A stretch of DNA of 9,198 bases from JAIBBG01 sp031417525. GTDB taxonomy: Bacteria; Bacteroidota; Bacteroidia; Flavobacteriales_D; Sanyastnellaceae. The DNA lies in assembly GCA_031417525.1 (NCBI GenBank), contig JANOVT010000369.1, positions 1-9,198 on the forward strand. Reading direction: 5' to 3'. The notes under the pieces were generated by a model. It was not told the origin of the DNA. It was given only the letters and a program-made list of their open reading frames with translations, and searched no databases. Shown here one piece after another: positions 6,391-9,198 of the stretch. The translations under genes and the position numbers were made by a program. Position 1 is the stretch's first letter. The number at the start of each line of letters is the position of its first letter.

Positions 6391-8108
6391 TGATTAGTTA
6401 TAAAGTCAGCACCTTCAATCCTCACAGGCATTTTATTTCTTTTGAAGCTGTTTTTCCTGCACAAAACAGAAACAGCTTGCGTCTTCAACTTTCGGCATGG
6501 AGACCGGGCCGATATGAACTGGGCAATTTTTCAAAAAATATCAGAACTTGGAGTGCCTCGGATATGAATGGAAAGGCATTGGCATTTAAAAAGCTGAACA
6601 AGGATCTTTGGGAAGTTCAATGCAATGGACTCAATGAAGTTAAAATTCGATATGAATACTATGCGTCTGAATTGAATGCTGGTTCTACCTTTTTGGATGA
6701 AGAGCAACTTTATATCAATCCGGTGAACTGTTTTTTCTACAATCCGGAATCGATAAATGAATCTTACGATTTGGAGTTTGTGTTGCCGGCGGATTTCCAA
6801 ATCGCATGTGGACTTGAAAAAGTAAATCGCCACAAACTACATGCTGTTGATTTTGATGAACTGGCCGATTGTCCTTTGATAGCAAGTGCAACATTGAAAC
6901 ACCTCGAGTATGCGGTAGATGAAGTTATATACCACATCTGGTTGCAAGGCGATGTGAAAATTGACGAACCTCGATTGATCAATGAATTTTTAGCTTTCAC
7001 AAAATCACAGATAAAGATATTTGGTGATATTCCTTGTCGGGAATATCATTTCCTCTTTCATTTCACGCCGTATTTTATCAGGCACGGTGTCGAACATCAC
7101 AATAGTACTGTGATTGCAATGGGACCTGCTGCAGATTTTCAGGGTGACGGATTGCATAAGGATTTACTTGGTATTAGTTGCCACGAACTTTTTCATACCT
7201 GGAATGTGAAAAATATCCGCCCGGTGGAAATGATGCCATATGATTTTACAAAGGAGAATTATTCCCGACTTGGATATGTATATGAAGGAGTGACCACATA
7301 TTACGGCGACCTCTTATTATGGCGAAGCGGCGCAATCAATGATCTCGAATGGTTTCAAGCCGTTGATGAAAGACTACAAACACACTTTGATAATGTCGGT
7401 CGATTTAATCTCAGTGTTGCTGATAGCAGTTTTGATACCTGGCTGGATGGCTATGGCCCGGGCATTCCCTGGCGTAAAGTTTCCATATATAACGAGGGGT
7501 TTCTTATCGCGCTTATTTGTGATCTCTTTATTTTGCGCCAATCCAACTGTAATTTCTCATTGGATAATGTGATGAAGGATATGTATGAAGTATTCGGAAA
7601 AAAATCCCAGGGCTATTCTGAAATGGACTATCGAAGTTTAATCCATAAGTATTGTGGTGAAATATCAGATAGAATATTTAATGAATTGGTGAATGGCACA
7701 TCAGACTATTTTGATTTTTTGCAGGAAGTATTTTCTCTCGCCGGTTTGTCACTGAATATTTCTCCTTCTCCAAAATGGACAGAAGCAAATCTGGGATTAT
7801 TCGTTGAAGAAACGAATCAAAGAGTTGCGGTGATTTCGGTGTTGCCTGATGGGCCGGCAGATACAGCAGGTCTTTGGCCAGGAGATGAAATTGTTGCCAT
7901 GAATGGAATCGCGTCATATAAAAATATGCAGTTGCTTATTCGAATGAACGATGCACCATGGAAACTGGAAGTTCTCAGAAAAGGAAAATTATTCACTTTG
8001 AATTTGAACACGGATGGTCATATTTGGGCGAAGAGATTTCGTCTGCAACGAATCGAACAACCTTCCTCATCTCAATTGAATATTTTTGAAAAGTGGAAGT
8101 TCGGATAA
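6390..8108 (+). CDS. M61-family metallopeptidase (glycyl aminopeptidase type) with C-terminal PDZ domain
   Basis: Zinc metallopeptidase of family M61, 572 aa, normal length. The beta-rich N-terminal domain (residues 1-~160) opens ISYKVSTFNPHRHFISF, typical of the family. The catalytic domain holds GVEHHNST (233-240), the zinc site HELFH (265-269) within HELFHTWNVKNIRP, and YEGVTTYYGDLLLW, in which E299 is the expected third zinc ligand. A PDZ domain spans ~468-550 (VAVISVLPDGPADTAGLWPGDEIVAMNG), with the usual substrate-tail or partner-binding fold. Characterised relatives release N-terminal glycine or alanine from peptides. No signal peptide is visible at this start, so the protein looks cytoplasmic, unlike many exported Bacteroidota peptidases; an earlier in-frame start inside pafA seems unlikely. 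The ATG shares its A with the pafA stop (TAATG), implying coupled translation. Confidence 0.93.
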   Translation: MISYKVSTFNPHRHFISFEAVFPAQNRNSLRLQLSAWRPGRYELGNFSKNIRTWSASDMNGKALAFKKLNKDLWEVQCNGLNEVKIRYEYYASELNAGSTFLDEEQLYINPVNCFFYNPESINESYDLEFVLPADFQIACGLEKVNRHKLHAVDFDELADCPLIASATLKHLEYAVDEVIYHIWLQGDVKIDEPRLINEFLAFTKSQIKIFGDIPCREYHFLFHFTPYFIRHGVEHHNSTVIAMGPAADFQGDGLHKDLLGISCHELFHTWNVKNIRPVEMMPYDFTKENYSRLGYVYEGVTTYYGDLLLWRSGAINDLEWFQAVDERLQTHFDNVGRFNLSVADSSFDTWLDGYGPGIPWRKVSIYNEGFLIALICDLFILRQSNCNFSLDNVMKDMYEVFGKKSQGYSEMDYRSLIHKYCGEISDRIFNELVNGTSDYFDFLQEVFSLAGLSLNISPSPKWTEANLGLFVEETNQRVAVISVLPDGPADTAGLWPGDEIVAMNGIASYKNMQLLIRMNDAPWKLEVLRKGKLFTLNLNTDGHIWAKRFRLQRIEQPSSSQLNIFEKWKFG

Positions 8109-8121
8109 ACACTGTTCAAAA

Positions 8122-8949
8122 ATGAAAATTACTCCAAATCAGTTCGCGTGGGGCTTTATGATAGTTCTGTTGACACTCACTGGATGGGGAGTCTATGCTA
8201 TAATTCAATTCATCAGACAACCTGCTGCGAATATCATTTCAATAGAGAATGAAATAAAATTTGGAGAGATGCTCGAGCAACAGTCGTTCAATGAAGCAAG
8301 CGGATATCATCGTGTTCATGATGAAATGGTTGATTCTGCCATGCAAGTCATTCATCAACGATTGATGTCTGGACTAGGACAAAGTGAATATGCTTATCAC
8401 ATTCAAGTTGTTGATCTTCCCGATGCAAATGCTTTTGCTATTCCAGGTGGAAAAATATTTGTCCAAACAGGACTGATCCAATTTTGTCATTCACCAGAAG
8501 AACTTGCAGCTGTGCTTGCACATGAAATGGGTCACGTGGAAAAACGACACACCATTAATCAACTGGTGAAACAGTTTGGCCTTTCCGCTTTGATTGCAAT
8601 GATATCAGATGGGAATGTTGGCGTCGTTGAAAAAATCTCAGGAGACTTGCTTACCAATATGTTCAGTCGTGAGGATGAAAGTGAAGCAGATGATTATGCA
8701 TTGAACTTATTGGCAAATAGTGGCATCCGGCCGGCAACACTCGGAGAGGTTTTTCAACGCATGAAGAATGAAGAAGGTGATATGACCGGAGCAATGAATT
8801 TGTTGAGCACTCATCCTGAATTGGAACAGCGCTCGGTAAAAGCTTCTGCATTTCAAGTCAATGCGGAGTTTATAGAACGCGCTATCGCTCTGGATTGGTT
8901 GAGGTTGCAAGATCACCTAACAGAAATTGCAACAAGCAATCAACCTTAA
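8122..8949 (+). CDS. M48-family metallopeptidase, membrane anchored
   Basis: Zinc endopeptidase of family M48 (related to HtpX, BepA and LoiP), 275 aa from the chosen start. Residues ~8-31 form one transmembrane or signal-anchor helix (FAWGFMIVLLTLTGWGVYAI), placing the catalytic domain in the periplasm. The family core follows: ANAFAIPGGKIFVQTGLI, the zinc site HEMGH (134-138) in LAHEMGHVEKRHT, and EDESEADDYAL, with E186 of the E-x-x-A-D motif as third ligand. Near the C terminus is STHPELEQR, a common M48 signature. Start choice: an in-frame ATG at 8086 would add 12 polar residues and overlap the M61 gene by 23 bases. The ATG at 8122, 13 bp after the M61 stop and directly before the helix, fits better. 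Relatives degrade misfolded membrane or outer-membrane proteins, so envelope quality control is the likely role; the substrate is unknown. Confidence 0.93.
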   Translation: MKITPNQFAWGFMIVLLTLTGWGVYAIIQFIRQPAANIISIENEIKFGEMLEQQSFNEASGYHRVHDEMVDSAMQVIHQRLMSGLGQSEYAYHIQVVDLPDANAFAIPGGKIFVQTGLIQFCHSPEELAAVLAHEMGHVEKRHTINQLVKQFGLSALIAMISDGNVGVVEKISGDLLTNMFSREDESEADDYALNLLANSGIRPATLGEVFQRMKNEEGDMTGAMNLLSTHPELEQRSVKASAFQVNAEFIERAIALDWLRLQDHLTEIATSNQP

Positions 8950-9081
8950 TATTATGAAGTCACTGTTGTCCGTTTAGAATTTGGACAGATAATATAACAC
9001 TGCCGCGTTGTGTGTAGAGGTCAGAGATCTGAAGTCGGAAAATGAGCTGTGGTGGTCCTTAAACCGTAAATAGACAGTTGA
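8950..9081. other. Non-coding stretch without a recognisable gene
   Basis: After the M48 stop there are 132 bases with no supported gene. They contain the TGTCC/GGACA repeat (8967-8987) and a small TCAGA-GA-TCTGA palindrome (about 9022-9033). On the minus strand a frame of about 38 codons with no start codon lies just past the stop at 9082, containing SLTSTHNAAVLYYLSKF. I see no tRNA fold, T-rich terminator or clear promoter. Confidence 0.4.
8967..8987. repeat. Short inverted repeat downstream of the M48 gene
   Basis: TGTCC (8967-8971) and GGACA (8983-8987) form a perfect 5-bp inverted repeat around an A/T-rich 11-nt spacer, 17 bases after the M48 stop. No T-run follows on the + strand, so it is a poor intrinsic terminator. 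On the minus strand it lies beyond the possible gene tail ending at 9082. TG...CA ends occur on several insertion sequence families, but no matching partner end is in the window. Confidence 0.3.
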
Positions 9082-9198
9082 TTTAAGTTTTTAAAGAAAT
9101 AGGGAAGTCAGTTTCATCCACACGAGCAAATATTCCGTCCATCCATTTTCTTTTTTTAATAGGTACAGCCATTTTTAGCACCTTGCTATTTCCATTTT
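9082..9198 (-). CDS. Possible minus-strand gene tail or small ORF, unrecognised (runs off window)
   Basis: Read on the minus strand, a frame is open from the window edge to a TAA at 9082-9084. Its last 29 codons start with an ATG at 9168-9170 and begin MAVPIKKRKWMDGIFARV, ending FPISLKT. That ATG has an AAGG eight bases upstream on its own strand. Another minus frame (ending MEIARC) stops three bases before this ATG, so it could be either the start of a tiny downstream ORF or the C-terminal end of a longer gene. I do not recognise the protein. The basic stretch KKRK is its only distinctive feature. It would converge on the M48 gene. Confidence is low because only ~39 codons are visible. Confidence 0.25.

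Noticed and set aside
5741..6910. Repeated ACCTCGAGTA string in pafA and the M61 gene
   Set aside because: A 10-bp match within two coding regions is within chance expectation and has no flanking similarity.
8086..8121. Earlier in-frame ATG giving a 287-aa M48 protein
   Set aside because: It adds a polar, unhelpful N-terminal extension and overlaps the M61 gene; the ATG at 8122 sits directly before the anchor helix.
9022..9095. Small palindromes (TCAGA-GA-TCTGA and an A/T-rich TTTAA-TTAAA pair)
   Set aside because: They are too short and A/T-rich to claim as terminators, operators or attachment sites.

Overview
The window reads as ordinary chromosome from a Bacteroidota bacterium. No 16S rRNA or other taxonomic marker is present, so the class is inferred only. 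The pointers are a C-terminal type IX secretion (T9SS) sorting domain on the first protein, a PafA-type alkaline phosphatase, an M61 peptidase with a PDZ domain, moderately low GC, and weak or absent Shine-Dalgarno sequences.

Layout: every confident gene lies on the + strand. (1) 2-1822 is the 3' part of a secreted CotH-kinase-like protein carrying an InlB-type repeat, a lamin-tail domain and a T9SS tail; its start lies outside the window. (2) After a 57-bp gap, 1880-4646 is a tightly coupled trio: a long-chain acyl-CoA synthetase, a PAP2 membrane phosphatase (TTG start, 4-bp overlap) and a CrcB/Fluc fluoride channel (ATGA overlap). (3) After an 82-bp gap holding two small inverted repeats, 4729-8949 carries a PafA-like lipoprotein alkaline phosphatase, an M61 peptidase (TAATG junction) and a membrane-anchored M48 peptidase (13-bp gap). 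(4) 8950-9198 has no confident gene. It holds a short inverted repeat and a possible minus-strand gene tail running off the window edge.

How the genes may work together: the overlaps imply translational coupling within (2) and across the first junction of (3). The synthetase would activate fatty acids and the PAP2 enzyme would dephosphorylate a lipid phosphate or lipid pyrophosphate, so a membrane-lipid role for the pair is reasonable. PafA would release phosphate in the periplasm or at the surface. The M61 and M48 genes encode two unrelated HEXXH zinc peptidases side by side. A functional link between the lipid, fluoride, phosphate and protease genes is inference only.

I found no CRISPR array, tRNA, rRNA, complete insertion sequence, phage gene or defence system, and nothing that convincingly forms a new system. 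The items most worth a second look are the domain make-up of the CotH protein, the fluoride channel fused into a phosphatase cluster, the complete PafA active site, the adjacent peptidases, and the unexplained 3' tail.
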